DNA of 64,000 nucleotides. Origin: Lycocorax pyrrhopterus obiensis (lineage: Eukaryota > Chordata > Aves > Passeriformes > Paradisaeidae). Each line of letters starts with the position of its first letter. Position 1 is the first letter of the stretch. The stretch spans positions 38,133,768-38,197,767 of the forward strand of contig JACSVZ010000009.1 in the NCBI GenBank assembly GCA_014706295.1. The letters run 5' to 3'. Shown piece by piece: positions 12,531 through 24,171 of the stretch. The notes beneath the pieces are model-generated. The model was not told the origin of the DNA and ran no database searches. It saw only the letters and a program-made list of their open reading frames with translations. A program made the position numbers and the translations under genes.

Positions 12531-15500
12531 CTGGGAACACAAGAGAGAATGTTTAGGGAATGCAGGCACTTCTCAGGGTAACTCCAACGGTAACTTCACA
12601 GCATCAATTGAAATTCTTCCCAAGAACTCTCAATCATTTCTGGAAACTCTTCACTCCCTGCATGGCACTTCCTAGCCCTTATTATATCATCTATGGTGAG
12701 AGAATTCAATCCCAGCTCTTCAACACATGAAGTTCTCTCTAATTAGGATTATTCTTAATAAACCAGAACAGATTTCAGTTTGCCCCCACCCTCATGAAGC
12801 CCAAATCATACCAAGTTTCATCTCTGTGAGGTGACACTGTGGATTTGATGTAAAAGTTGGGTTTCAGATCATGCTGATCCTAAATCAATGTGTTCTGAGG
12901 CCAAAAATCTTGTAAGTGTCACGATTTTTAAGTGGTGAGGCCCTGGCATAGGGTGCCCAGAGAAGCTGTGGCTGCCCCTGGATCCCTGGAAGTGCCCAAG
13001 GCCAGGCTGGACATTGGGGCTGGGAGCAGCCTGGGACAGTGGGAGGTGTCCCTGCCATGGCACGGATGGGATGGGATGATTTTAAGGTCTTTTCCAACCC
13101 AAACCGTTCTGGGATTCTGTCACTATTATGGACAGGGGAGGAATGTGTATTAAACCCGACTACCACAATAAAACCCCCAGAGTAATTCCAGATTCCCCTC
13201 CTGTGGACACAAATCCCTCTTACCCCTCTCCAGTGAGAGCACAGCAGGCCTGAATGTGCCACTGGTGATCCTTAATTGAAGTCAGCTTCAGGAACTGGGA
13301 GATTTCAGCTACTGTCATGCACTCCTTCACATCCTGCTTGTTAGCAAAGATCAGCAATCCTGCTTTTTTCAAGTCCTAGGGAGAAAGAAGAGCAGGTAAT
13401 GACAAAGCATCCCCTGGAGGCAAACGATGGGATACCAAAGCAGAGAACCCAGAGCCCCAGCCAACAATCCTCCAGAACAAAGTGCTGCAGGCTGACAGGA
13501 ACTGCAGGAAATCCTCTGATCCAGCACACCAAACGGCCAAGTTTTGCCATGGATGAGCAGTTAAAAACCCAGGACAATGTTTTGCTGTGCTCCACGAGGA
13601 TCAGAGCCCTGTGTACCCCTGTACCTGAGCTGCACTGACAATTTGGGAACAGTGACTCCTGGGATAAGCTTATTTTACCTCAAATTGCTTGGAATTATGT
13701 CAGGGCAGGGGTGTATTATTGAAAACCTTTCCCTTGGAAAGCAAAAAGGTGTTCCCAGGAAGCCAAGCCAGCTCAGGCACTGAACTGCCGATCAGGCACA
13801 TTCATGTTTACAAGCAGCAAAATTAATTCCCAAATTATCGACTGCTCCAGAAAATAGCTGGAACTGAGCTGGACAACTCAATTTGGCCTTAACAGAAACT
13901 CCACGGAACCAAGTTAGGAGAAAGCAAAGATTTTCAAGGAGCAAAGAAAAGCTATTTTAAATCAATATTTGACTTTCATTGCTGCTCTCTCCCGACGTCA
14001 CAGCCACGTCTGGAGAGGGAGCCTGGGAACATCCTGCCGGCCAACAATGGGCACATTCACTGCCAGTGGCTCCCAAATCGGCTCCGTTCTGCCTGCAGTT
14101 CCAGACCTTCCCTGTGGCAAAATCAGCTCGTTAACAACTTCGTCTTCCTTTAGAGATTCGGAAACAGAAGATGCAGGTTTTGTTTAGTGGCTGCAACAGC
14201 CTGAAGAGTCCAGCTCTGAAATCCTAATCCCGGACAGCAGCACCAATCCCCCCCCAGCCACATTTAACACTCTGACCTGCTCTATAAGAATTTACTTTAT
14301 TAAACACAATTTAAGTTAAACATAACAGAAAATTTTAAAAAACCCAAAAAAATAAACACAAAAAAAACCCCTCCACCACAAAGAAGATTAAAACTTGAAA
14401 GATCCTATGCAAAGCCCTTGTTTTACCTCAAAGGAAATCCATAGGCAGGCTTTGCCCATCCTGCAGTCTCCCAAACTGTGGCTACAGGTTAAATATAGCT
14501 GTAATATTTTGGGCTATAATGCCATCATTTTTATGCACATTTTTTTATTTGGACACTTAAATTTGGAAGCTCAGCATCAGCTCACACACCCTGATCCAGT
14601 TTGCATTCAGGTCATGCCACAGGTGCTGCCTGGCTTTTACATCAGCCCAGCTCAGGTTTAGACCTGACCCAGGGCTCTTTACAGTTCAGCCATTTCCACT
14701 CTGGAATTCCAAATACCCACAGAGCAGTGGCTGCTCCAGCCACGGGCTGAAGTTCCTTCCATTTGAGAGCTGGGTGCTCTAACACACATTATTAAGGTTG
14801 TAAAACACAAAACCTCGGGCAACCATGAAGACATCAAAAATATTTATTATACTATTGCAGGAAACCATGGGGGTTTAAAGGCTCTAATTCAGATATTAAC
14901 GTGGATTGAAGCATAAAACCCACAAATGTCACTGACAGGTCCCAACTGCTGTTTCACTGGAGCACTCTGACAAGCTACTTCTGTAATTTAGTATTAATTA
15001 ACAGCTTTACTGGGAGTTTCACAGAAGACGGTGCAGCAGGGACAAGGCAGTTCAGGGTGTAAATCCACCTCCCTTAGCATGTATCAGCCAGATAATTAAA
15101 ATAAATATTAAATAAATATTAAAGACACAGGGTGCACTCACCTCATGTGCTAACATTTTATACAGCTCTTCTTTAGTCACAGAAATTCTCTCTCTGTCTG
15201 TGCTGTCCACCACAACTATCACAAACTGCAAAAAGGGAGAGATATTAGGCAGAGAAACTCCTGCTGTTCCCACTCCCACCCCATTATCCAGCTGGATTAT
15301 CAGACACCATCCCTGCTCCCAGACCCTCCCCCAGCCCCAGTGTGACATCCCATAGGCCTGGGGTTATTCACAGCTTGTGCTGTGGTTTGGGTACAAAGGC
15401 AGCTCTGACACAACTTTTGATTTTCTGTTTTCCATTTTTCAGGGAAAAATTCATATTGAAAGCAAGGAAATTCTCTGTAATCCCAGATGTGGTTTTGTTC

Positions 15501-18500
15501 TTTGCTTGGTGTAACTGAGGCACCACACAGATCCCTCAAATAATTTGTTCCAGCCTTTAAAACAAAGTGAAAAGTGTCTTTGTCTAGTTCAAGAAATAAC
15601 ATGCAAATAGGTATTTGCAAGGGATTAAAAAAGCCCTGAAGCTCCAAACTCCAAGAACACTCTCCCAGCTTCATTTAGGCTAGGAAAGACCTTTAAGGGA
15701 TCACAGCACCTCGTAGGGGTGAACTGGAGAACAAAGGTAATTATTGCACAAATTGTATTTACCCATAAAGAACATAAATATAATTTATAAAATATCAATA
15801 ATTGCATTTAAACTGTATTTGATAACACACAGGAAACCTTGATTTAAAGCATTATTAAAATTTATTTTTTTTTATATACATATGTGCGTGCTGCAACTTC
15901 ACCTCCAAAGAGTTCTGAAAACTCTTGAGGGTGTTTTAAGTTGGTGATGACAGGAGCTTGTCAGACAGAGCTGCCAATATTTTGGATGAAAATTTTGGGG
16001 CTGTCTTTACTCCTGAGAAGTCAGACAGGTTTTGGAGGACCCACTGCAGAGAGTGTGACCATGGAGACAAGGGGGGATGTGCAATTCCCAGACGAACAGA
16101 GTCCCAAAGCGCAGCCCCAGACCCCTGCACAGCAGTTTTCCACGGCTCCTCACCTCGGTGTTGGTGTAGTAGGTGTTCCAGGAGGAGCGCAGGGACTCCT
16201 GGCCCCCGATGTCCCACATCAGGAAGCGCGTGTTGTTCACCACGATCTCCTCCACGTTGCTCCCGATGGTGGGAGAGGTGTGAACCACCTCGTTCATGGA
16301 GCTGCAAGGGGAACAGGGACAGTCACCCAAAATGACCCATGAAACTACACCTGGTGGGTATTCCCAGTGGGAGAGCCTCAGCAAACGCTCCCTGTGCAGC
16401 AGAGACAAGGTTTGATGGTGGAAGGTGCAGAAACGTAAATAAAAACAGCAATAAAAAGGACTCAGTGAACTAAATAATAATCAAATTATGGAGCTGAGAG
16501 AGCACTCGTGAACAAACTGTGTTATAATTAATTAAATCATGAAGCTGAGAGAATTTCTGCTTCAGAAGCTGTTGGGAGCACTCAGCTCTTCTCTCTCCAG
16601 GCCCATTTTGGCTCACATGGGACAGAGCAGTTGTTTTGCTTCAAGAATGTGGTTAAGCCACAAGATTTCCAAAGTTTCAGGAAAACAACAACTCATCCTC
16701 CAGCTCCACCAGAAACACTTCACCCACTCCAACCCGCTCTCCTTCCAGGGCAGGCCACTAAAACCAGATTTTCTTCACAATGCTTTATGTCCAACTTCCT
16801 CCTCTTCTCCCCTCAGCACACACCAGTACACAACTTTTTGCTGACAAATGCAGCCATTAATATTTCAGATAGATTGTTTACAGATACTGAGTGTGACTTT
16901 GTCACTAAGACCACCAGTTTCACATCAACCAACCAAATGTGTGCTCTGGATTCTCCTGAAGTTCAAACTATTTAAATTCTACTGCAACAGGCAAAAAAAT
17001 TAACAGTAGCTCCAAGGCAAACCAACTGTGTTCAAAAGAACTTAAATTATTTTTTCTTCTGATCATCTTGATATAGTTTTTCATTTTGTATGGACTTTTT
17101 TGAAGTTCCAGCAGAGCTTTTAGTTGCAGTGACAGCAATTTGAGACTTGTAATGGTGCTGGAATATTTCCTGAAGAGGATACAGAGAGCCAAGGAGATAA
17201 AGGGATGGTGCAGTGTTCTGAAAAGCAATCCCAGGCCAGTGCGGGGAGAGCTCAGTATGAGAAAGGGAGAAAACAAAGTGTCTGGAAGAGGAAAAATGGG
17301 AAATGCAAAGACAGGGTAGGGTCAAGGAGGAGTCAGGCAGGAGAACAAGAAGAGAGGTGGGAAAGTCCTGTGGAGTTAAACTGGGTACAAAGAAAAAGGA
17401 GACATACAGACATCTGTACGAGAGGGAAAAGAAAACACTGAAACTGCAGAAATAAGGGGAAGAACTGTGAGACATTCATGGAGGAAGTGGATTAAAAAGC
17501 ACCAAGGACGGCCCTCGCCTGCAGCAGTTCCCAGTCTTAAGAAATACCCTTCATTCTGTTTGTGCTTTTAACATCTCTCACTCCCTCTGTAAATCACCAC
17601 CACCTTCATCCTTTCACTCTCCCTGCAGTGTGGCAGGGCACAAGTAGCTGGAAATGTTTTGGAAAGGCAAAGCAGGTTGGAATGTGACAAACCCCAACCA
17701 CTTCCAGAAAGCCAATTTTAAATGTGGGATTGGAGCAGCATGGCCACAGCATTTAACAGGAATTATTTCTGACTCAGGAACACTCCTCAGTGCCACAGCA
17801 CTGCACGTGGGAAAGGGCCAATGTGTCCCCAACACAAACAGACCTTGAGCTGCCTGTGCCACCCAGCAGCTTCTGAGCCTGTGGACAGACTGGTACCCTC
17901 TTATCAAACTGCAGCTGAGGAACTGAGCTGTGAAGCTCATTCAAGCTCCATGTAAACCAGGAGCAAGGTTAATGCAAGGCAAACACAAATCAATGCTGCT
18001 GTTGAAGGCAGAAGGTGCAGGACAGCACCGAGATGTTGGCCTGGGCTCATGCTGGGATCAGCCTCCCTCCTTCATCCCATACCACAAATGACACGAAATT
18101 AACCTCAGCACTGGGGACACAAGGCATGGCAGGCAGAGGTGCTTTGCCACTCCCAGAATGATGTGTCTGCTGTTTAAATCTGTGGTGTGAATCAGTTTTG
18201 CAACGGTGTCCCATGGCCAACGCTCACTACAATCATATTTTATGGGGCTGGCAAAGAGCCAAGGCCGTGACACCAAGGGAGGCTGGGAGTGCGTGGTAAC
18301 AGCAGGTGATGTGATCCAAAACCCTCTGAACAAAACCTCATTCATCCAGCAGGCACAGCACAGCCCTTTCCAAACGCCAGCCACCCGCTGCCACCTGGAA
18401 AGCCCTGAGTAAAACCACCCAGGGACACGTAACACACCTGGAAATGCCCCGAACGTCCCCGCAGGTCCTACTTACAATTGGTACAGAATGGTCGTTTTCC

Positions 18501-20390
18501 CTGCATTGTCCAGGCCCACAATGATCACTTTGTGCTCTGCAATGAAAACAGCACTGGTAAGTCACAGCTCACTCTGCTGTCGTGACAGCAGCTGGGTCTG
18601 GACCAAGCTAATGCCACGTCTGTCGCTGGTTTCCTGAGCCAACAGTGCCCAGCTCCAGGTGCCATGGCCAGGTGTGTTCGTGGGCCAGCCCGGAAAGTTT
18701 GTGTGGGCAGGTGCTGCTCTGAGCAGGGAAAGGACTGGCAATTTATCCCCCTCCACAGGAACCACTCCTGAGAGATTTCAGGAGGATATTTTCCATCTCT
18801 GACTGCCAATGTCACGCTGGGATCCTCTCCCAAGCTCCTGCACTCTGTGTCAAACTCCATCACCCCAACCACAGCAGCTCTAAACTCCACAAGGCAAATG
18901 TTCACTTTCCCTTTATCCAGGCAATACCTTGACGTCTTTGCAAAGAGCAGTTAAAACCCCAACCGGGCTGGTTTGCAGCCTGTGCCCCCAGCACCCTCCT
19001 TTCCTCCTGGGGAACAGATGTGCCCTCCAACATTTCACAGGACACATTCACCCAGTTTGGTCTTGGACAAGTCACCAGGTGCTCCACAACCCTCCTCTGA
19101 CATTTTGGAGCTCAATGCCTCAAACAATTCTTGTTTCCCTTCAGCACCTCCTCTCCTGTGCATCACGGGGAACTCTACAGCTGGTGGTGTCAAGCACGTC
19201 CGAATTTATGATTTCCAGTTTGGGTGAGCACAGCCAGCTCTCAGCTCTGTTACACAACTTTCACTTGCACAACCAAGCAGGGCCAGTCAAGCAAAAGCTT
19301 TGTGAGAAGGGGTTTTCTCCCTTCCTTCCTTGTGTTTCCAAGGGCAAAAAAAAGCCATTATAAACATGCCCAAACTTCAGACACTGAGATCAATTCCTGC
19401 CAGCAAACTACACTCACACTGATCTATCCCAGAGGAGAGGGCGGGGACAGGGGTCAGGTAAGTGGGGGTTTCTTGGGTTTGATTTTATCAATATTGTGTG
19501 GTTTTGCAGAGTTGTCTTTTATGCCATCCAATACAAATTCCAGCTCTAATAACTTTGCATAACTGCACAATATTGTAAAAGTGTCTGCTTACCTGACCCC
19601 ACATAACTAGGAACTTTTGTTTCAGGTGGGATGCTGCCAGCATAGTGCATGTTAGGAAATCAGTTGGAACAGAAGGTCTGAGGTGGGGCTGGATGCTACA
19701 AGACAAAAATATTTTGTTGTATTTGCACTAAGCGTTAACAGGGACATAACTGGGACATTCAGTGAGCAGGTGTGAGAGTACTGAGGTTCACTCAAAATCA
19801 AATTCCAAGGACTTATGAAACATGGAAAGAGCATCAGCAGGTGTTTTGTAGTTGGAAGTTACAACTCTCATGAACACCTTGCTGTAAGGAGACAGGTGTT
19901 AAAAACCCCAGAATCCCGGGATGCTTTGGGTTGGAAGGGAAATTAAGGATCATCCAGTGCCACCCCCCTGCCATGGGCAGAACACCTTCCACTGTCCCAG
20001 GCTGCTCCAAGCCCCGTCCAGCCTGGCCTGGGACACTTCCAGGGACCCAGGGGCAGCCACAACTGAAGCTATAAATAACATTTACTCCATGAACGAGCCA
20101 GATATCGAGGTTTGCCACTTAAACCCGCACTCTGCCAACAGCAAGACGAACCCACCCGCCACGCCGCGCCACGGCCGCGTTCTTGTGGCACACGTTAATA
20201 ATTTAACAGGCGGCTGTCAGGAAATGAGCATTCCAATAATTAAGAGAAGGAGAAAAAAAAAAGGTTAAAGCCCCGATTTCCAGGAGCCCGTGCGGCCGCC
20301 CCGGAGCGGGTCTGGGTCCCTCCCGGATCGCCCCCGGGCCTCACCCTGGTGGTTGAAGAGCCTCCATATCCTGGTGAAGAGGATCCCCAT
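12482..20390 (-). CDS. ARL5A: ARL5A, ARF-like small GTPase 5A (whole gene span, six coding exons)
   Basis: Coding exons on the minus strand are 20345-20390, 18476-18536, 16154-16301, 15142-15225, 13224-13375 and 12482-12530. They total 540 nt, giving 179 residues plus TGA, the usual ARL5A length, and all junctions are GT-AG with matching phases. The product is an ARF-family GTPase. Visible motifs are Gly2 for N-myristoylation, the P-loop GLDNAGKT (23-30), switch-I Thr47, WDIGGQE with Gln70, NKQD (125-128) and CAL (158-160). Family knowledge places ARL5 proteins at the trans-Golgi network, where they recruit GARP and other effectors for endosome-to-Golgi traffic. The N-terminus [15 protein letters not shown] and the segment NNTRFLMWD separate it from ARL5B, which starts MGLIFAKLW. 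The gene lies downstream of CACNB4 on the same strand, as in mammals. I see no frameshift or damaged motif. Confidence 0.97.
12934..13124 (+). mobile_element. CR1 LINE, 3' fragment in ARL5A intron 5
   Basis: Runs from GGTGAGGCCCTGGCATAGGG to the tail GTTCTGGGATTCTGTCAC. It is inserted antisense to ARL5A in the last intron, about 100 bp beyond the exon 5 donor. Confidence 0.9.
13224..13375 (-). CDS. ARL5A: ARL5A coding exon 5 (NKQD motif)
   Basis: The acceptor is CCTAG|GACTT and the donor is GAGGG|GTAAGAG. The exon runs from Asp114 to Glu163 plus two bases of Gly164. It holds NKQD (125-128, guanine specificity) and CAL (158-160, G5). A CR1 fragment ends about 100 bp downstream of its donor. 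Confidence 0.96.
15142..15225 (-). CDS. ARL5A: ARL5A coding exon 4
   Basis: This is an 84-nt phase-0 exon between TGCAG|TTTGT and CATGAG|GTGAGT. It encodes 28 residues from Phe86 to Glu113, beginning [15 protein letters not shown] and ending YKMLAHE, which form the beta-4 strand and following helix of the GTPase fold. Confidence 0.96.
16154..16301 (-). CDS. ARL5A: ARL5A coding exon 3 (switch I and II)
   Basis: The acceptor TTGCAG|CTCC completes Phe36, and the exon runs from Ser37 to Glu85, with the donor CGAG|GTGAGG. It contains TSPTIGSN (switch I, Thr47), the interswitch and WDIGGQES (switch II, catalytic Gln70). Val-Asn-Asn-Thr-Arg in the interswitch fits ARL5A rather than ARL5B. Confidence 0.96.
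18476..18536 (-). CDS. ARL5A: ARL5A coding exon 2 (P-loop)
   Basis: The acceptor is GCAG|AGCAC and the donor is CAATT|GTAAGT. The 61 nt carry two bases of Glu16, then [19 protein letters not shown] and two bases of Phe36. This exon holds the nucleotide phosphate-binding loop (G1 motif). Confidence 0.96.
19906..20063 (-). mobile_element. CR1 LINE, 3' fragment in ARL5A intron 1
   Basis: Tail CCCCAGAATCCCGGGATG at the left, then GGGTTGGAAGGGAAATTAAG, CTGCCATGGGCAGAACACC and GACCCAGGGGCAGCCACAAC. It is in the same orientation as ARL5A. Confidence 0.9.
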
Positions 20391-20760
20391 CCTCGGCCGG
20401 GCGCTCCGGGCCTCGCCGGCCGCGGCTCTGCGGGGCCGCGGGCGCTCAGGGCCCGGCGCAGCGCCCCGAGTGCCGGCTGGGGCCGCGCCGGGGCCGCTGC
20501 CGCTCGGACATCGCCGCGGGGTCGGGATGGGGCTCGGGATGGGGGTCAGGAGCGGTACCGGGGCGGCAGCGCCGGCGGCGGCAGCAGCAGCGGCGGCGGG
20601 AGCGGCAGCAGCGCCCGCGGCCGCCTCACGGACGGGCCGGGCCGGGCGCGCTGCGCTGACGCGCGGGGGCGGCACCGCGGCCGCCATTACACGGCACCGC
20701 CTCAGCGCGCCCGCTGCCGGGCCCCGCAGCGCCCCGGGGCACCGAGTGCTCTGGGTATGA
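20140..20760 (-). promoter_or_regulatory. ARL5A CpG-island promoter and 5' UTR
   Basis: The stretch is GC-rich with many CpG dinucleotides and surrounds the ARL5A start codon. No TATA box is evident, as is usual for CpG-island promoters of housekeeping genes. At 20558-20625 it carries an impure run of GGC and GCA triplets (CCG/CTG in the mRNA sense), which probably falls in the 5' UTR. The transcription start cannot be fixed from sequence alone. Reading frames across this stretch are alanine-, arginine- and glycine-rich by composition and are not credible proteins. Confidence 0.75.
20345..20390 (-). CDS. ARL5A: ARL5A coding exon 1
   Basis: The ATG is at 20388-20390 inside a CpG island. The exon encodes [15 protein letters not shown] plus the first base of Glu16. 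The donor reads CAGG|GTGAGG. Gly2 is the expected myristoylation site, and the amphipathic helix rich in Ile, Leu, Phe and Trp is the usual ARF membrane anchor. Confidence 0.96.
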
Positions 20761-21062
20761 GGGAGCCTAAAGCCCATCCCGGCCCACCGCCCTGCCACGG
20801 GCACCTTCCGCTCCACAGCTTCGCCCGGCAGCCGTGCCGGGGCCTCACCGCCCTCACAGCAAGGGATTTCTCCCCAATACCGCCTCTAAATCACGCCCTC
20901 CCTTCAGATTAAAACTGTTCCCCCTTGTCCTGTCCCTCCATCCCTTGTCCCCAGCCCTCTCCAGCTCTCCTGGAGCCCCTTTAGGCCCTGGAAGGGGCTC
21001 TGGGTCTCCCCAGCGCCTTCTCCAGGCGAACACCCCCTGCTCTCCCAGCCTGGCTCCAGTTT
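20755..21062 (-). mobile_element. Old CR1 LINE abutting the ARL5A promoter
   Basis: The part at 20755-20815 is a diverged CR1 3' end (GGGAGCCTAAAGCCCATCC, CTGCCACGGGCACCTTCC). The part at 20855-21062 is a CR1 body block (CTTGTCCTGTCCCTCCATCC, TCTCCTGGAGCCCCTTTAGG). Both are in reverse orientation, with an internal deletion or rearrangement between them. The element touches the upstream edge of the CpG island. Confidence 0.75.
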
Positions 21063-21185
21063 ATCAAGAAACTATGTTAACTTTGCCCTACTAAAACTTG
21101 GTGCTCTGAGGAAAACTTGGGAATAACGTGGGTGAAGTTGCTCCCCAGTAGCGGGGTATGAGTTTGCATAAGGGCACTTTTGGCA

Positions 21186-21232
21186 CTGGAATGGGCTCTA
21201 AGGTCTGCCCAGAGCCTTCTCTGCTCCAAGAT
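21186..21232 (-). mobile_element. Short CR1 LINE remnant
   Basis: Contains GGCTCTAAGGTCTGCCCAGA and GCCTTCTCTGCTCCAAGATA, a reverse-oriented CR1 body block. Confidence 0.55.
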
Positions 21233-21852
21233 AAATTTCTCTGTCCGAACCTACCACTGAGTTTAAATCCTCAGGGATTTGAAAATTCCAGGCAATAATT
21301 AGGTTGTGCACAGCTATGTTACTGCCCGAGACAAAACATGGGGTAGTTGCCTTCACTTGTCCTTTCCCTGACCAAAACACAGCTTTATTTAACAGAAAAA
21401 CACCCAGTGTTTCCCTTTCCTTACCTGCAAAGCTGCCTTGGTCAGTGCCCAGCACCACTTTCAGCCTCACGGCTATGGGACAAATATTTTATTTTACATG
21501 GGTTGGCCACGTTCTTTCAGTGAATCCAAGGGTGAATGGGAATGTCAGCACTTCCAGCACTAGGATTTGTAACTCAGGAGTTAATTTTCTCTGGGGAGCC
21601 ACAGGTGTGTTGCAAGGTGTTGGATGTACCTCATTTAAACACCATGGGAGGGACTTGTAAGGAAAACCCACAGGTGCTTCCCTGAACAAGTGAATTTAAC
21701 TTTGGAGAGACACAGCGAGGCTGTGAAAGTTTTTAAGTTCAAGTTCAGAGGTGAAAGGCTTTGCTTTTCACCACAGAATCCGATGGAGCTCCTTCAGTGA
21801 AAGCTTGGCTGGGCGGCAGCGGGGCCAGCTCGGAGTTCAGCTCTGTCCCCTC

Positions 21853-21967
21853 TTGGGATGGGATGGATTACTTGGGATGGAAAAGATCATTCCATGGGCA
21901 GGGACACCTTCCACTATCCCAGGTTGTCCAAGCTCCATCCAACCTGGCCTAGGACACTTCCAGGGAT
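21853..21967 (-). mobile_element. CR1 LINE, 3' fragment
   Basis: Contains CATTCCATGGGCAGGGACAC, CTTCCACTATCCCAGGTTG and CTGGCCTAGGACACTTCCAG in reverse orientation. Confidence 0.85.
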
Positions 21968-22837
21968 GGGACATGAAATCTCTTTTCTTACTCCAGAAGT
22001 TTTTCATCTTTCCTTCAAGCAGCTTTTATTCCCTCGGCAGCTTCTAGCATTTAATTTTCCCTGCTGGTCCAGAACCAAAGCAGCAAAGCCAGAGTAATCT
22101 CCAAGTTTCTGTGTCCAGAGACTTTTGTGTTTCCTGCTGCTCTGGAGGGGAATTTATGGCCCTGAACAGTTTAAGAAGAGAAATATCCTGATAATCAACT
22201 GTCCCAGTCCATCCCGAGTCAGAGCTGTGGGCTGTAACCCGAAGGGAAATGAAGCAGCTCCTCTGGTATTAAACATTCCTCAAGTTCAGCATCCAGCCTG
22301 CAATGGCATTAATTATTCATTAGCTGTCAATTATCCCCCTTTCTGCCGGTTCTCAGCTTGGAATTTCAGAAGCACTCGGTTCTTGTCTGTTTTCAGCTCT
22401 CCTGGGCTCGGGGCAGGGTTCAGTGGCTGCGCAGCTGTGGGAGAGCTACCAAAGTTCAATTAAACCATTTATTCTGATTATTTAAATAAAAAGCTCTGAG
22501 GTTTCCCCCCATGTCATTTGTTTGGGTTTTTTCCCTGTGGCAGCCTGGTTTAACCTGGCTCACACTGCTGGTTTTTTATGGGCTAAGCCGGGCTTCCCAG
22601 TGCTGCTGGAAGCTTTCTAGGAAAGCATTCCAATGGGCAGGGCTGGGTACAGCCTCGAAATTCCCTCCTGGAAATCTGGGAGGGCTTTCTCGGGTCGTGT
22701 ACGTTTTGTTCCAGGCAGCTGTAACACAGACAGGGTCATGGGAGCGTCTGTGCCGGGGAAGTGCTTCGAATGCCTGCAGAAGGGATTTCACCGTGGAAAT
22801 GCCTCTGTACAGAAAAAACCCAAACAGAGAGAATGTG

Positions 22838-23212
22838 GAATGGCTTCGGTTGGAAAAGGCCTCCAGGAGATTCGACTCCAGCCATTCCCCCAGCACTGCC
22901 CCACGTCCCCAAGTGCCACATCCACACGGGGACTCCACCTGAGCACCTTTTCCAGGAAGGAATTCCCCAATATCCACCCTGAGCCTCCCCTGGCCCAGCC
23001 TGAGGCCGTTCCCTCTCCTCCTGTCCCTGTTCCCTGGGGGCAGAGCCCGACCCCCCCCGGCTGCCCCCTCCTGTCAGGGAGTTGTGCAGAGCCACAAGGT
23101 CCCCCCTGAGCTCCTTTTCTCCAGGCTGAGCCCCTTTCCCAGCTCCCTCAGGAATTCTCCAGCCCCTTCCCAGCTCCCTCAGGAATTCTCCAGCCCTTTC
23201 CCCAGGACACAG
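22838..23212 (-). mobile_element. CR1 LINE, longer 3' fragment
   Basis: Tail at the left (GGAATGGCTTCGGTTGGAAA), then AGGAATTCCCCAATATCC, CTGAGGCCGTTCCCTCTCC and TGAGCTCCTTTTCTCCAGGC. A block containing CCCAGCTCCCTCAGGAATTC is duplicated in tandem near 23138-23200. The copy at 51262 is a close relative. Confidence 0.88.
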
Positions 23213-23599
23213 ACAAGTTAAGCAGCTTAAGAAATTTTAACCCCTAGGATCATATGAAAGCACACAAAAGGCATTTTTTGTTCAGTTATATTTATTTGAA
23301 AACCCTTCTGCTTTTCATTAACAACTGAGATGCAAACTCACATGCCAAGATCTGATTCTGAACACACAGCCAAGAAAGTTCAATTAAACAGAATTTAAAA
23401 AGCATCAGATCTGCCTGAGGTGTGTAAATGCAACGTGCAGCTCACCTGGCCAGTGTGCTCCTGTTCCTCCGAGGCAGGGTTTGGGTGGTCACAGCATCTC
23501 CGTCAGGTTGCTGGTTCCTGTTACTCATTTTTGGGAAGAGGAGGCTGGAACTCTCTGCTAGAGGCAGCAGCTTCCAGTGCTTTCAGTTTTCCAAGATAC

Positions 23600-23714
23600 C
23601 ATAAATGGCTGGAGGTGGCACTCCAGGCTCTGGGCTGGTGACAAGGTGGGATCAGTCACAGTTGGACTCCCCCCTTGGAGGTCTTTTCCAACCTTAACCA
23701 TTCTGTGATAAACT
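23600..23714 (+). mobile_element. CR1 LINE, 3' fragment
   Basis: Contains GGCTGGAGGTGGCACTCCAG, GGAGGTCTTTTCCAACCTTA and the tail ACCATTCTGTGAT. The 5' boundary is uncertain and could lie nearer 23530. Confidence 0.75.
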
Positions 23715-24171
23715 TGATTAGCTTCTAATTATCCAGTCCTTAATACCTCCCATCATTCTGCCCCTTGTTCCTGCCTAGGAACCAGTTCTAACCGAGTGGG
23801 AGATCCCACCAAGGACCAGCTCCAAACCCCTGAACATTCCCGAGAACCCTTCAAAGGAGCAGTTGGCTGCAAGTATCTCACTCCCTGCTGGATCAGCAGG
23901 AATTATCTGTATTTTTGTACTTCTGGGTCGCAGCTATTTAAGAGCAGATCGTTATAAAAATAAACATCATTTATTTCGCAGAGCAGATGCAACTCCTTCT
24001 TCAGAACCTCATTAAATTTTCCTAAAAATGTAACACGTGAGGCTGCTGCCAAAAACTATTGGCAAACAACAAAAATGCCACAGGACTCCGGGTTTCTCCC
24101 GAGCATTTTCCCAATCTTAGTGCAGGACACAAAGAGACTGGACAGACTTTTAAACGCTTTGTAGTTTTGTT

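Larger units (their letters stand above)
13376..20344 (-). other. ARL5A introns 1 to 4
   Basis: The spacers between the listed ARL5A exons (13376-15141, 15226-16153, 16302-18475, 18537-20344) are non-coding. They contain AT-rich tracts (for example A-rich 14333-14372) and one CR1 at 19906. No RNA gene is recognised. Confidence 0.8.
21063..24171. other. Spacer between ARL5A promoter and CACNB4 3' end
   Basis: About 3.1 kb that holds CR1 fragments (21186, 21853, 22838, 23600) and otherwise unremarkable AT-rich DNA. No gene is seen. Confidence 0.6.

Noticed and set aside
15936..16408. Plus-strand and extended frames over ARL5A exon 3
   Set aside because: They are shadows of the real exon on the minus strand; only 16154-16301 is bounded by proper splice sites and in phase.
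12482..20390. Assignment of the GTPase to ARL5B
   Set aside because: The N-terminus, interswitch and C-terminus fit ARL5A, and the neighbour is CACNB4 rather than the CACNB2/NSUN6 neighbourhood of ARL5B.
20265..20912. Long alanine-, arginine- and glycine-rich frames on both strands
   Set aside because: They are products of the CpG-island composition around ARL5A exon 1. Only the short in-frame ARL5A start is real.
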